This document shows positions 23,119-36,430 of a stretch of 64,000 bases of DNA, piece by piece. The first letter of the stretch is position 1, and each line of letters begins with the position of its first letter. The stretch is taken from contig NW_020954713.1 of NCBI RefSeq assembly GCF_900497805.2, positions 6,918,180-6,982,179 on the forward strand, given 5' to 3'. The translations under genes and the position numbers were made by a program. The stretch is from Vombatus ursinus. Lineage: Eukaryota > Chordata > Mammalia > Diprotodontia > Vombatidae. The notes beneath the pieces are model-generated. The model ran no database searches. It saw only the letters and a list, made by a program, of their open reading frames with translations, and was not told the DNA's origin.

Positions 23119-26100
23119 GTGAGCGGGAGGGGGTCCGGCTCGGGTGGGCCCGACATTGCCTGGGCTGGGGGGAGGGGAGAGAGAAGGGGAGGAGCGCCCG
23201 GGGGGGGGGGGGGGGGGGCGGGGCCCCCCCCCCCCCGGAGGAGCCGGCCTGGTGGGGTCCCCCGTGGGGCGCGCGGAGCTGCGATGACCCGTCGGCCAGG
23301 CCCCGGCACATCTGGAGCCCGCCCGGCGCCCCGTTCTGCTGGCCCCGATAAGCGAGAGGAGTGTCCTGGGGTGGGCAGCGGCGAGTGGGCCGGGAGGCAG
23401 CCCTGGGCGGGCTCGCGTCTGGCCCGGTCCGTTAGAGGGGCAGGCTCCGCCCCGCCGGGCTGCAGCCCCATCCCCTCCCTGCGAGTGCCCACCCCCTGCC
23501 ATCGCCCTCCGTCCTCTCTGTAGGGACTTTGTTGACCTGGTCACTTAGATGCCCCCCCATGGAGGGAGCGCCCCTCTGCCCTCCCCTTTCCCTCTGAGAG
23601 GCCCCTATGGACCTGGTCACTTAGATGCTTTCTTCCCCCCCCCCACCCCATGAAAGGAGTGCCCCTCCCCCTTTCCTCTGAGAGGCCCTTATGGACCTGG
23701 TCACCTAGATGTTCTCCCCACCCCCTGTTGGCCCTTTTCTCTCTAAGATGGCCCTCCATCTACTTTGTAGGGCCCCTATGGACCTAGTCACTTAGGTGGT
23801 GCCCCAGCCCTCCTCACCCTTCCCCCCCTTCTCTCCGAGGTGAGCCTCCGTCCACTCTGTAGGACTTGTATGGTGATTTATAGTTGTTTTGTAGTGATTT
23901 ATATGTTGTCTCCTTCATATTAGACTGTGAGCTCCTTGAGCGAAGGGACTCTTTTTGCCTTTGTGTGTGTGTCCATAGTGCCTGACGTGTAGTAGGTGCT
24001 TCATAAATGCTTGTTAACTGAATAGAATCAATAGAGACAAGGATTGAAAGTCTGATGCTTACTACCAGTGTAACTAGGCCTCAGTTTCTTTGTCTGTAAA
24101 ATGGAAGCCTTAGACTAGATGACATAGATAGTCCTGTCTAGATTATCTGTGGATCTGTGTGTCATCAGAGTTATCCAAAAATGAATTGGACTGCCTTGTG
24201 ACATGATGGGTTCTGGTGCACAGCAGGTAGGGGTTTGACAAATTGGCTTTGATATTTTTCCAGCCATAGGTAATCTGATTTTAGTTATAAAACAGGTTGG
24301 GAGGAGTACCCTTAAATCCTATAGGTAACTCTCTTAAGACATGTTCCACTTTTAAAACCTAAATTGAGACCCTCGATTTGAAATCCAAGGACCTGAATTA
24401 GTGCCTGTGACATTGAGCATGTCACTTCTTTATGACCCCTAGTTTCCTCCCTCATCAGGTGAGAGGGTTGGACTAGATTATCCCTAAGGCTTCTTCCAAG
24501 CTTTAACTCTATTAATTTATATTTTATTTGGATTTACAGTATGTAGCTTGGTATTTTGTGAATCTGTAGACAGGTTTGGGATATGAATTAATTGCACCCC
24601 AGTGTCTGGATTACAGGGCCTCTGAACCCTCATAAATTCTCTTTACAGACCACAAAAAAAATGTACCAGGGTCTCTGCTCTCAGGCTAGTAGTGCAGTGG
24701 GAAAAACAGTACAGATAAGTACGGGGAGCAGGTCAAATACATGTGAAAGAGGGGGGAGCAGCAATAAAGAGTTCAGAGAAGGGTGCAGTAGCTGCCAAAG
24801 GTTTCAGGGAAGAGCCTGGGCTGGAGCAAGTTCTTCCTACCTGGTCTATCCATGCTTAAGCACAGATACACTTTGCTGTTCAGAATCACTTTGCAATTGT
24901 TGATAAACTGTTTGGTAAAAGTACCAGAATGTGATGATATACATTATATACATGCCTCCTTCTTGAGAACTGGGTCTGGGTACTTATTCATCATCCTCCT
25001 ATAGCAACCAGTATAGTATTCTGTGTGTAGTAGGAATTCAGTAAATGATATTGACTACAACCATTTTTTTTTTTTGGTGAGGGAAAAGTGGCAAGTTGAA
25101 AATAGGAATAATTTTATGAAAAAATGCATTAAAACGAGTTTCTTAAAGTCATTGAGAAAATACTTGGTGGTCATATGCTTTTTGTTAAACTTACACAAAT
25201 AATACTTAACATTAATACAGCATTTCTATTTTAAAAGGACTTTCCAAGTATTAACATTTTTCTTTAAAAATTTTTTACTTTTATTTTTTAAGTTATGTTT
25301 ATTTTTTTTCAATTAGCAAGCATTTATTTTCTCTCCCTTCCACCTTACTCCTACCTGGAGGGAAAAAAATCAACAACCCCAAACCATTGTAACAAATTGG
25401 CATAGGCAAGCAAAACAGAGTTCACCATTACTCGTATGTCCAAGACTGTGTGTCTGCATTTTGAGTCCTTCCTCTCTGTCTTTAACCTCATTCCCTTGCA
25501 GTTATGGTTGACCACTGCATTGATCACAGTTCTTAAGTCTTTCAAAATTGTTTGTTTTTTTTTCCCCAGTGTTAAAAGAGTAAGAATTTTTGCCTTGATT
25601 CTGCTCACTTTACTCTGCACCAGTTCATGCAAGTCTTCCTAGGATTCTCTTCCTAGGATTATCCTTTTTGTTATCCTTCCTTTTTTTCTTTTTTTCCTTG
25701 CTAATACAGATAAAACTGGTAGATACATAAATTCACATTAGTGGAATAGAGAAAGGAGAATTTCTTAAATGGTTTGTTTCTAGGAGACTTGTTAGGCAAT
25801 CATATATAAGAATTATCTGCATCCCCAAGAAGAGTTTAGGAGACACTAGAGATATTTCCTATGCTAGACTGAGTTCCTTGATAAGGAAGCATCTTTCCTT
25901 TTTCCCTTTCTCAATTATAAACTATCTTGACTCTCCCATAGTCAGCTAATTAACATTTATGAAATGTTTGTGAAGTATCCTCTGCTAGCCATGGTGAATT
26001 GTTATCTGTTGGGTTTCATGAACTTATGATATAGAAGACATTCTTCATTGACACTGAAAAAGTTAGTTATGGCTATTGTAGCAAAAAACAGTCACTTAAT

Positions 26101-29100
26101 CCATTATAGGGAATAAAAGAAAATAAATTATAATAGATTGAGAGGTAACTTTAAATCGATCCAGTCCTCATGTCTTTTTTGCTTTTAAATACTTTCCCTG
26201 GGAGTTATTTTGGATGTATACAGATGGATATAGGTATAGATATACAGACCTATATGCTGCATATATCCTTCTGGATGGGAGGGAGGACGGCTTTTCAGTC
26301 CCCCTGAATATCTGGTGTTTTTCCTTAGGCAAAGTTTAAGGGCAAATTTAGGCCATTAAATATGTTTTTAGGGGCAGCAAGGTAGGGAAGTGGATAGAGT
26401 GGGCCTGGGATTAGGAAGACTCATCTTCCTGAGTTCAAATCCAGCCTTAGACACTTACTAGCTGTGTTACCCTGGGCAAGTCACTTACCCCTGTTTGCCT
26501 TAGTTTTCTCATCTGTAAAATGAGCTGGAGAAGGAAATGGCAAGCCTCTCCAGTAGCTTTTCCAAGAAAACCCCAGATAGGGTCACAAAGAGTCAGACAC
26601 GACTGAAAAACAACTAAACAACAAAAATAAGCCTTTGTGCCTGCTATCAATAATAACAAAATGCATATGATTGTAGAAAAAGAGACATATAAACTTTAGG
26701 TTTTGGCATTAGTGGGTTTTTTGTTTGGTTTTGAACCACACTCATGATCCCATTAGATAGGGAGCTCCTGTGGAGGAAACATCTGCCAGTGCCAGTGGTA
26801 AACTGCTCTGCAGTTTATAATCTTGGGCTGGGTGGCAAAGAAAAGTTAAGTGACTTTCCTAGGGTCAAACAGATAACAAGTGTTATCTGGGCAAGACTTG
26901 AACTCCATTCTTCAAGGCTCAGACTAGCTTTCTGTACATTACCATGCTTCCTCTCATTTAGACGTTAATGTTGAAATATTTGAACGATGTCTGCTGAGAA
27001 AAAAGTTTCCTGTTAAACTCATGTGAAAACATGAGAATTAATTTGCTTAATGTCTTTGTACATAGCAGTAATACTTTATTCAATGTAGATTTGACTTGTC
27101 CTTTTAATGTCCACTTCTCAATTTGACAAGAATCTGCTCTTCACCTTTCTCTATAATCTTGGAGAGCTCAAGATCTGACTGTGTTAGAGGTTTCTTTGTT
27201 AATGTGATTGAAAAGTCAGCCCTCTATTGAGACATAGAAAAGCAAAAGTATAACCCTAACATTGATATTGTGATTGCTGAGTTTGAAAAGCTTTCATTTC
27301 CCCAAAGCACATGTGTTTAACTCTTTAGGAGGACAGTTCGTTTGGCTACATCAGTAAGTAGCTTCACACCCTACTATATGGGGTGTGGGGAGAGAGAGAA
27401 TTCTTTTTACATCATTTCATTTTTGTGAGACTGATTAGTTTCATAGAATTCTACAATTCTTATAAATTGTGTTCTAGGTTGGAAAGTTAATCTTCAGCAC
27501 TGTTTTGAATTTGTATTTGTAATTTAGACCAAATATTTTGTTATTATTACTTTCTTACATTAACATTTGGTTATTGTACAATAGAGAAATTATTTCAGTG
27601 ATGTTATGGGTAGTTGAATGTGGGGAGTGTGATATTAGTCCTTCATCACACTCCACCTTCATCGCCTCACAGTGGTCTGAAGGTAGTAATTGGATTCCTG
27701 AAGTATATAAGGGGAGTAACCAGCTGTTGAAGATTCTACCAAACCAAAAAGTCTTTTGAGAACAGACTTGGCAATGGTTTGTATGAAACTCTTAAAAAAA
27801 AAAGTCTCTTAATGTTCATTTTCTAAATCTTTTGATCAAACAGGCATTTAGGATTAAGATTAAACTATGGGAAAAATAGTGAAATAAATATCTGTAAGGA
27901 TGTGAATCTTAAGCTTTTCATCCTAGAAGATAATTGTTGCCAGTATATTTGCTTTTCTTGCTATAAAAGATGAAGTCTTGCTGATCACACCGAATAAATG
28001 TGTGATGCTCACTGCTCCATTAAGCCTGAGGAAATGGTGAAAGTTATTTTGCATTTGTAGGATGAAATTCAGGTCTGTGGATTGCTAAATGTTCCAGGCT
28101 AGTATAAATACAATTCAAAATAAGAGGAAAAATGCCCCATAATCTTTTAAAGTCCAGGTTTCAGATGAAATTAAACATACATTAAGATTTGGAAATGTTT
28201 TGAAAAGTTTTTTTTAAATAAAAGATTTTTTCTTAATGTGTCATTGAAACTATTTTACTTGAAAAGATAAACTTTAAAGGATTGTTTCAGATTTCCTTCA
28301 AGGTTGCAGTATTCTGGCTGCTAATTCTACCTTGGCACAGTTTTGTTTACCATCGAATGAGGGAATCCCAAAGGGGTCTCTACTGGAGTTTCTCTTGTCT
28401 TGTTGACTGTAATACAGGTATCTTTAGCATGCATAAACATGTCCTGGGTTGTTTGTCTTCCTTTATTTCATCCTTTCTTTAGAAGGGAATACCCAGAACT
28501 TAACCTCTGGGAAATAAATTTCCACTTGATAATCCTATTGTTTTAAAACCACAAGCCTGTCTTGTGAGATGTAGGTATTTAGAGAACCAAAAAATTGAGA
28601 GATTTTATGCATTAAAAAAAAATACATCAGCATATAACAGCAGTTTGGGAATGCCTGTGTCAGGGAGTGTTCTAAAATCAATGAAAACTCATTTAAGTTT
28701 TTTATAGTACTATTATAATCCTTTTAAAAATCCATCATGTTTACATGCTCAATATTCATATATGAGTCTTTGAGCTAATCACTTCCAAAGAATTCTTTAG
28801 CTTCAGAGATCATAGGCCATTAATGTCCTTAAAGGTCACTACTGGGAGTCCACCAAATGAATGTTCTCCCATATTTTGTCCTGATGCCGTGGTAGTACCG
28901 GGTACCAGTGGAGCCTGGCAGACATCGACCTCTCATCCCTTGCTCTTACCACATGATTGGCCCATCTTTTCTTATTCTTATGCAATCCTTATGTTATTCT
29001 TAGGCAATCCATCTTTGATGCCCCATTCTTTGGTGTTTCTCTTCTGGTTATGTGTGGCAGCCTGCTCACACCTACTATGTACTTCTCCATTACCCTGTGT

Positions 29101-32100
29101 GTAATACTTGTTTTTAATTCTTAGGAGACTTAGGGGTTGTTTCATACATCATACTTTTAAATTTTCCATTACAGGTTCAAGAGTAAAGAATTTAATGAAA
29201 GGAAAAAGAGAAAACATTGTAAAAAATGTATTTACACTTGTGATTTAATAATAGATAACAAAATACTCTTGACTAATTGGGAAGCAGGGATTTCTTTTTT
29301 CTTTCTAAATTTGTTAAATTAATGTGCATGTGTCTTGGCAACAGTATGATTTAATGGAAAAAAAAAACCCCACTAGATTTAGCACTTCAAGTCCTGGCTC
29401 AGTTTTTAGCTCTGACTAAAAGCAAGGCGCCCCCCCCCCTTAATTCTAGTGTGTTTCCTTTGTCAGTTATTTCAATTTTATCTTGTGTATAGCTTGTTTG
29501 TGGGCAGCTAAGTGACAACAGTGGATAGAGTACTGAGCCTAGAGTCAGATAGATTCCCCTTTCTGAGCTCAGATTTGACCTCAAACACGTACTAGCTGTG
29601 TGACCCTGGGCAAGTCACTTAACTCAGTTTGCCTCATTTTCCTCATCTGTAAAGTGAGAAGGAAATGGCAAACTACCCTGGTATCTTTCTTCAAGAAAAC
29701 CCCAAATGGGGTCATGAAGAGTCAGACACAACTGAATAACAACAACATAGCTTGTTTGTACATATTTGTTAACTTGTAGTTACCTCCATTGGACTGTTAA
29801 CTTCTTCAGGGCAGGGACTGTCTTTTTTGCATTTTCTTTGTACTCCCAGTGTTTAGCATAATGTTTGGCCATAGTAGGTACTTTGTTATTGTTCATGATG
29901 GGGTTTTCTTGTTGAAGATACTGGAGTAATTTGCCATTTCCTTCTCTAGTGGATTAAGGCAAACAGAGGATAAGTGACTTGCCCAGGATCACACAGCTTG
30001 TAAGTATCTGAGGCCAGATTTTAACTAGGGTCTTCCTGATTCCAGGCCTGACACTGTATCTACTAGCTGCCTCCAACACTTATTTAGCACTTACTATAAG
30101 CCAGGCACTGTGCCAAGTGATTTATGATCCTCACATCAACCTTGGGAGGTGCCATTATTATCCTCATTTTACAGATGAGAAAACTGAACAAAACAGAGAT
30201 TAAGTGACTTGCATAGGGCCACATAGCCAGTAACTGTCTAAGGGCAGATTTGAATTTAGGTATTTTTGGCTCACAAGTCCAGGGCTCTTTCCACTATGCC
30301 ACGGAGCTGGAATGTGTGCTAAGTACTGGGGATATAAATAAAAAAATCTAGACCAGGAGTCTACAAACTGCGTGTTTTTATAGGACCCACGAGCTGAGAA
30401 TAATTGTTATATTTTTAAAAACAACAAAACTTTATTTAAAAATATGAAAACAATTCTTAGTTTGCCTAGGCCTTTTTTTGCTGACCTTTAATTTAGGTCA
30501 GCCCTCAAGAAGCTTGCATTCTGTTGGAGAGGACAACACATCTAGGGGACCAGTGGCCAGGAAATGGAATTATGGTATGGGAAGTCATGGGTCACAAAGA
30601 TGGGAAGTTGGGCAATAGAGCAGTCCATTAACACATTAAACTTTAATGAGAAAATGGTAGTGGTGATTTGATTACAGTTCTCAGAGAGATGGAAAGTCCA
30701 AGTGTGGAGAAGGAGAATATTTGTGCTGTGGAGACTTGGTGTGGATGGTGGATCTCCAGAAGGATCTGAGGGCTGGGAGGGAATGGTTAGAGTAAAGAAG
30801 AGAAGGCATTGGCCACAGGGACCAAACTGGGGCAGGCACAGCCTGTGGCAATCCAGGTTGGAGGATAGAGCAATAGGAGCATTCAGAATGACTTCGTGTA
30901 AGGTAGAAGTGTCTATCCCCAGGGTTACTGCTAGCTATTTCATCAATTCTCACAAGGTTAAATAGCGGCTCTTTGCAGATGATGCCTAAAGCTAGGTGGT
31001 GCTTCCTGCCTCACATACTTGTTATTTGTGATCCTGGATAAGTAAAGTAAGCTGTTAGCCTCAGTTTCCTCATCTGTAAAATGGGAATGATAATAGCACC
31101 TACCACAGAAGATTATTGTGAAGATCAGATGAAATAACATATGTAAAGCACTTTTCAATCCTTAACACATGATTTAAATAGTAGTTATTATTAATATTAC
31201 TATTATCGTTATTCTCTATATATCCAGCTCTGGTATTTCTCTTGAGCTCCACTCCCTATTCACTAAGTTTTTTTTTTAGAGGGTTTGGGGGTGACGAAAA
31301 CAGAATGGAATGTAAAAGTATTAGTTAAGCAGATAGTGTTCCAATGTACTGTGGGTTAGGGATACAAATAAGCCTCCTAGATAATCTCTGCTCTTAAAGA
31401 CCTCATGTTCTAAGTAGGGGAGATACCGTATACAGGGGGGTGGAGGGTTTAGTAGATGGACCGACTTTCTGTGGGAGCTTTTGAACTGAATGCATTGTAG
31501 ACACATCAAACTCCACTTTTTCTCTAGCCCCACTTCTCTTCTAGACATCCCTGTTTCTACTGAGACCATCACTCTCTTTCCAGATACCCATATTCAGAAG
31601 TTAAGAGTTGTTCTCAAATCTTCCCTCTTCCTTGCCCCACATAGCCATTCAGGTACCATGTTTTGTTGATTCTGCCTGGACAGTCTTACTCACATTGGTC
31701 TCTTCCCCTCATTTGGTCACCCTCCTGATTTAGTCCCTTATCACCTTTCAGACCCTGTACACCTGTAGTAAGCTTGTAACTGGTCTTCCTGCCTAAGCCT
31801 CTTCCTTTTCCAGTCCATGAACTGACCTTCCTGAGCCTCAGGTCTGATCACGTCACTCCACTACTCATCACATTCCAGTGGCTTCGTAGTACCTCCAGTG
31901 TCAAATACAAACCTTGCTTTTTCATCTTCTGGCTCGAACCCTTCCCAGGCTTATATGTTCCTCCCTTTCCAGTCATACTGGAGGAACATGCTGTTCCTCA
32001 GAAACAACACTCCCATCTACAGTCTCCGGGCTTTTGTACAGGCTGTCACTCATGCCTGGAATGGAGTCACTCCTCATTCTACCTCTTAGAAGCCCAGGTT

Positions 32101-35100
32101 TCCGTCACATTTCAGCTCAGGCTTTACTTTCTCCATGGGATCTTTCCTGATCCCTCTTTCCTCCTTGAAAATTATATTTATTGGCCACCTTTATGCCATG
32201 CTGCTGCTGCACCTTGACATGCACTCAGTTCTGGCTCCAGGGCCCTGGCTTGCTTCTGACTGATTAGAATTCATAACATCAAGCCTGACCCAGATCCCTT
32301 ATGCTGCTCTTTGGCCACTTTCATGTCTTGTCACCCCCAAACAGATGCTTTTCCTACCTAACTTTCCATCTCAGGTTCTGGGATTCATACCACCATTACT
32401 GGTGGAGACATTTCAGTCAGTTACTGTATGACGCCATTCACCACCCCTGTGACTTCCCAGGCCAAAATTCCCCTCTCTGGTTACCACTTCCTCTGTGTGG
32501 TGTCGTTCCCTATGAGAATATTAGAATATGAACTCCTTCAAGGCAGGGGCTGTCTTATTTTTTTGTATTTTTATTCCTTGCACTTAGCACAGTGTCTGGA
32601 ACAGCCTGAGCATTTAAAAATGTCATTTAATTCATTCATATATGATGTATGTATACTTTTGTTCATACATGTTTATTCTTATGCAGTAATAATAACAACA
32701 TTTATATAACACTTTAAGATTTATAAAGCATTTCACATATTGTTGTGTTGTTTCAGTTGTATCTGACTCTTCGTGACCCCGTTTGGGGTTTTCTTGGCAA
32801 GGATACTGGTGCCCTTCTCAACTCATTTTACAGATGAGGAAACCGAGACAGATAGGGTTAAGGGACTTGTCCAGGGTCACATAGCTAGAAGGTGCCTGAG
32901 GCTAGATTTGAACTCAGGAAGATGAATCTTCTTCAACTTCAGGCCCTGCTCTCTATCCACTGCACCAGCTAGCTGCCCCACTTCACATAATTATCTCATT
33001 TAATTCCTATCGTTCCTATTTTTTAGATGGGAAAACTGAAGCATTGAGTGGCTTGACTTTGGTCACACAGCTAATAAGAGTCAAAGATTCAGACTCACGT
33101 CTTTCCTCTAGGCCTTGTCCTTACTTCTTCTTTTCTTCTTCTTCCTCTTCTTTTTCTTCATTAATCATCATCATTTCCAATACCTAGCATAGTGTCTTGT
33201 ACATAATAGGTAAATAATAAGTACTTGTTAATTGATATCTTCCCGTCTTGTGGCTTTTCATTGATTACAAGTGGAGAAACAGTAACTCTTTATTTGCAGT
33301 TTAGTCATTTAACCATTGATTTATCATGAAACGCTTCTAGAATACTCCAAAAAATCTGAAATTTCATTGAAGTGGGTAGGCCTTCTACCTACTCAGATCA
33401 CAACTCCTGCCTGCTTTAACAAATGGTTTCAGGACCTGCTGTAACAAAACGAAATGAAGCATCTTCTGGGTGGTCTTCCATTAATGAGCCTTCTTAAGCT
33501 GCTCTATATGCTTGGTAAAACCTTTGCCCAGCTGGCATGGCCTCAGAGAACTGAGGATCTCCATGCTGTGATGAATCCTTAAAGTAGGGCTTTGGTGGAG
33601 GAATCCTGAAATAATGCAAATTTCAAAGACAAGGAGAGGATACGCTGGTTCCACCAAACAGGTCCATGCAGAGCACTGTAGCAAGCAATGAGGACATCGA
33701 GAAGTTACGAAAGTCACAATCCCTGTCCAATGGGAAGTCAGGGGGACAAAATACAAACATGTGAAACAGAGACTCTTGTATACAGCCTAGTCTAGTGAGG
33801 GCGGAAAGGAGTGGTGTGTGCAGTAAGTACCCTAGGAATTCTAAGAAGGGAGACATCAGCATAGAGTGGAGTAGACAGGGAAGAGGCTTTCTGGAATAGT
33901 TTGAATTTGTCCTAAGCCCCAAAAGCTTTCATATCACATAGGAAGAGGGGAAAGTGAAGCCCTAGAATGAGCTTGGCTGGTTCGGAATAGAATCAACAGC
34001 TCTTTATTTTGCTTAACTTGTGTCCAGTTTTATCTGGAATGGGAAGAATGGACCTCAATAGCGAATAAGCATTTATTAAGTGCTTCCTATGTGCCAAGTA
34101 ATGTGCTGAGCCCTGGAGCTATAAAAGCCTCTCCCCTCAAGGAGTGCACAGATTAGTGAGGGAGGCAACATGAAAACAACCATGTCCAAAAAACCTATAG
34201 ACAGGATAAACTGGTGATAATCAACAGAGAGAAGATTGGGAAAGGCTTCTCACAGAAGGTGGGACTTTAGCTACAACTTGAGGGAAGCCAGGAGACGTTG
34301 AAGAGAAGAGAATTCTGGGTGTGGGAAACAGATACAAAGTCCCTTTCTCGTGCTTAATGGAGTAAATAGTGTATTCTCATTTTACTGATGACAGAATTCA
34401 GGTTAAATGACTTGACCAGGGTGACACAAGTAGTACATGTCAGAAGCAGATTTTGAACTCAGGACCTCTTGACTCCAGGGCCCAAGATCATTGCACTGTC
34501 CCACACTGCAAGTACCCTCTAAATCTTTTTTCCTTTTGGTTAAACATCCTCAGTTCCTTCAGCTGAGCCTTATATGACATGTATCAAGATCCTTCCCTAT
34601 CCTGGTTGTTTCCCCCTGAATACTCTTGCTCTACTTTATCAATGCCCTTACTAAAATGTGAAGTTCTGGACTAGGGAGGGCTTTATTCTATACCACTCTG
34701 ATAACATTAAGTGATATTAACAGACTTAGCCTTGTTCACAAACATGAGCTTAGAATTTAGACCAGAACCTGCATCTTCTGTGTGCTTTACACTAATATTT
34801 ATTAAGGAGGTGGGCAGGCAACTGTACTGGATAGAGGGTTGTCTTCAGAGTCAGGAAGCCTGACTTCCAAGTCCCATTTGTATGACCCTGGACAAGTACT
34901 TAACAAACTCTGGTACCCCAGGCAACTTTCTAAGACTGTAAATTATAGAATATGTGCATTGATAGAGGGACCTTCATCAAAGGGAATTGCTTACACTGAT
35001 AAAGTCTTAGGTCTGGACAAAAAAAAAAAAAGTGCCAGGTATTTAGCTAGGCTCTTGGGATACAGAGACAAAAATGGAACTGCCTGCCTGGCTTCTCTGG

Positions 35101-36389
35101 GAGCTTACAGTCTATTAGAGGCAGAAGGAACAGCGTGTCCCTAGATGTTCCAATTGCACATAGATGTAGTATGCAAGTAATATTAGCAAAAGTGGGAGGA
35201 AGACTATGGCAGCTGGGGTGGGGAGTGGGAATTAGGATATGCCTCATGTGGGAGGTAACAGTGGAGAAGAGCCTTGAAGGAAGCTAGAAATTCAGAGGAG
35301 TGGAGTTTGTTCCCAGGCATATGGGATGCCTTGTACAAAGGTTCTGAGAAGGGATATGGAATGTTGTGAACAAGGAATACAAGGAGGCCAGTTTGGAGGA
35401 ACATAGAATGCATAAAGAGGAGTCATGTGCAGTCAAGCTGGAGTGGCACTGGACCTAGATATGTTTTATCCTTGGGGCAAGAAGGAGCCACTGAAGCCTT
35501 TTGAATAGAGGAATGGCATGTGCCTTAGGAAAGCATCTGTGCTTTAGGAAGAGCTGTTTGGCAACTGGATGGAGGATAGATTGGAGAGGAGAGAGACTGG
35601 AGGCAGGGAACCAAATCCAAAGCTCTTGTGTAGAAGTGGTGGGGCCCTGAATAAGGACTTCATTGTATATATAGGTAGAGAGAAGAGGATGGAGGTTAGC
35701 GATGGGGTGTCAGGAGAATCAATGAGATTTGAACATTGGTGGCGGGGGGAATGGGAAGAGTAGAGAAGACTCCGAGGTTGCGGCTTTGGCTGACCGGCGA
35801 GATCGGGATGTCCTCAACAGAAGGGGGGGGCATCATTGAAAGGCCCAAGGAAGGAGCAGTCTTTAGACTATTGTAGTTTCTTTTAAAAGCTACTTGTGCT
35901 GTTGGCACATCTATCATTTGTGAAATGCTTTATAACTTACTAAGTGCTTTCAAATATCTTTTTTTTTTATTTTTACAACCACCTTATAGGTTGATGGGGA
36001 AGTTTAGTCTCATTTGACAGATGGGGAAGCTAGGGTTCTAAAAAGTTAAGTAAACTGTCTAGTGTCAGAGATAGCTAGTAAATGATAGTGTTGCTGGTGA
36101 TAAGACTCAGTTCTTATGATTTCTAATTTGTTGATCACACTGTATCATGTATGTGATATGAAACTAAAAGGAAACTTGTATTAACCATTTAGTTCAATAA
36201 GTTAGCATGGTTAGGCTTCATTCACTGTAAAGATAGGTGAAGCGTTTATTGAGCACTACGAGCCAGATGCCTTGCAAATTGCAGGCCTACAAATAAAACA
36301 AGACAGCCTCTGTCTGCCCTCCAGATAGTCTTTACCCTTTACATTGTAATAGGGGAAGACAACAGATAAAGGAGAGCTGGGGAGAGAGA

Positions 36390-36430
<41 letters not shown>

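Larger units (their letters stand above)
22795..23520 (+). promoter_or_regulatory. STX2: CpG island and TATA-less promoter of STX2
   Basis: The GC content rises abruptly at about 22.8 kb and falls after about 23.5 kb, with dense CpG around exon 1. GC boxes (CCCCGCCCC type) are visible near 22804-22815 and 22869-22883, with GGGGCGGGGG near 23000-23009. An NRF1-type GCATGCGCA lies at 22954-22962. No TATA box is evident, which fits a broad housekeeping-type start. The transcription start is unknown. An ATG at 22956 in another frame would make an uORF overlapping the start codon if transcription began upstream of it. Confidence 0.8.

Noticed and set aside
22800-23544. Long open frames on both strands across the CpG island (up to 230 codons)
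   Set aside because: High GC removes stop codons. The sequences are Pro/Gly/Arg/Ala-rich with no domain, and the only supported coding there is the 30-base exon 1.
23534-23870. Regular repeats considered as a CRISPR-like array
   Set aside because: Units are contiguous, diverged tandem copies without unique spacers, in a vertebrate intron; it is a minisatellite.
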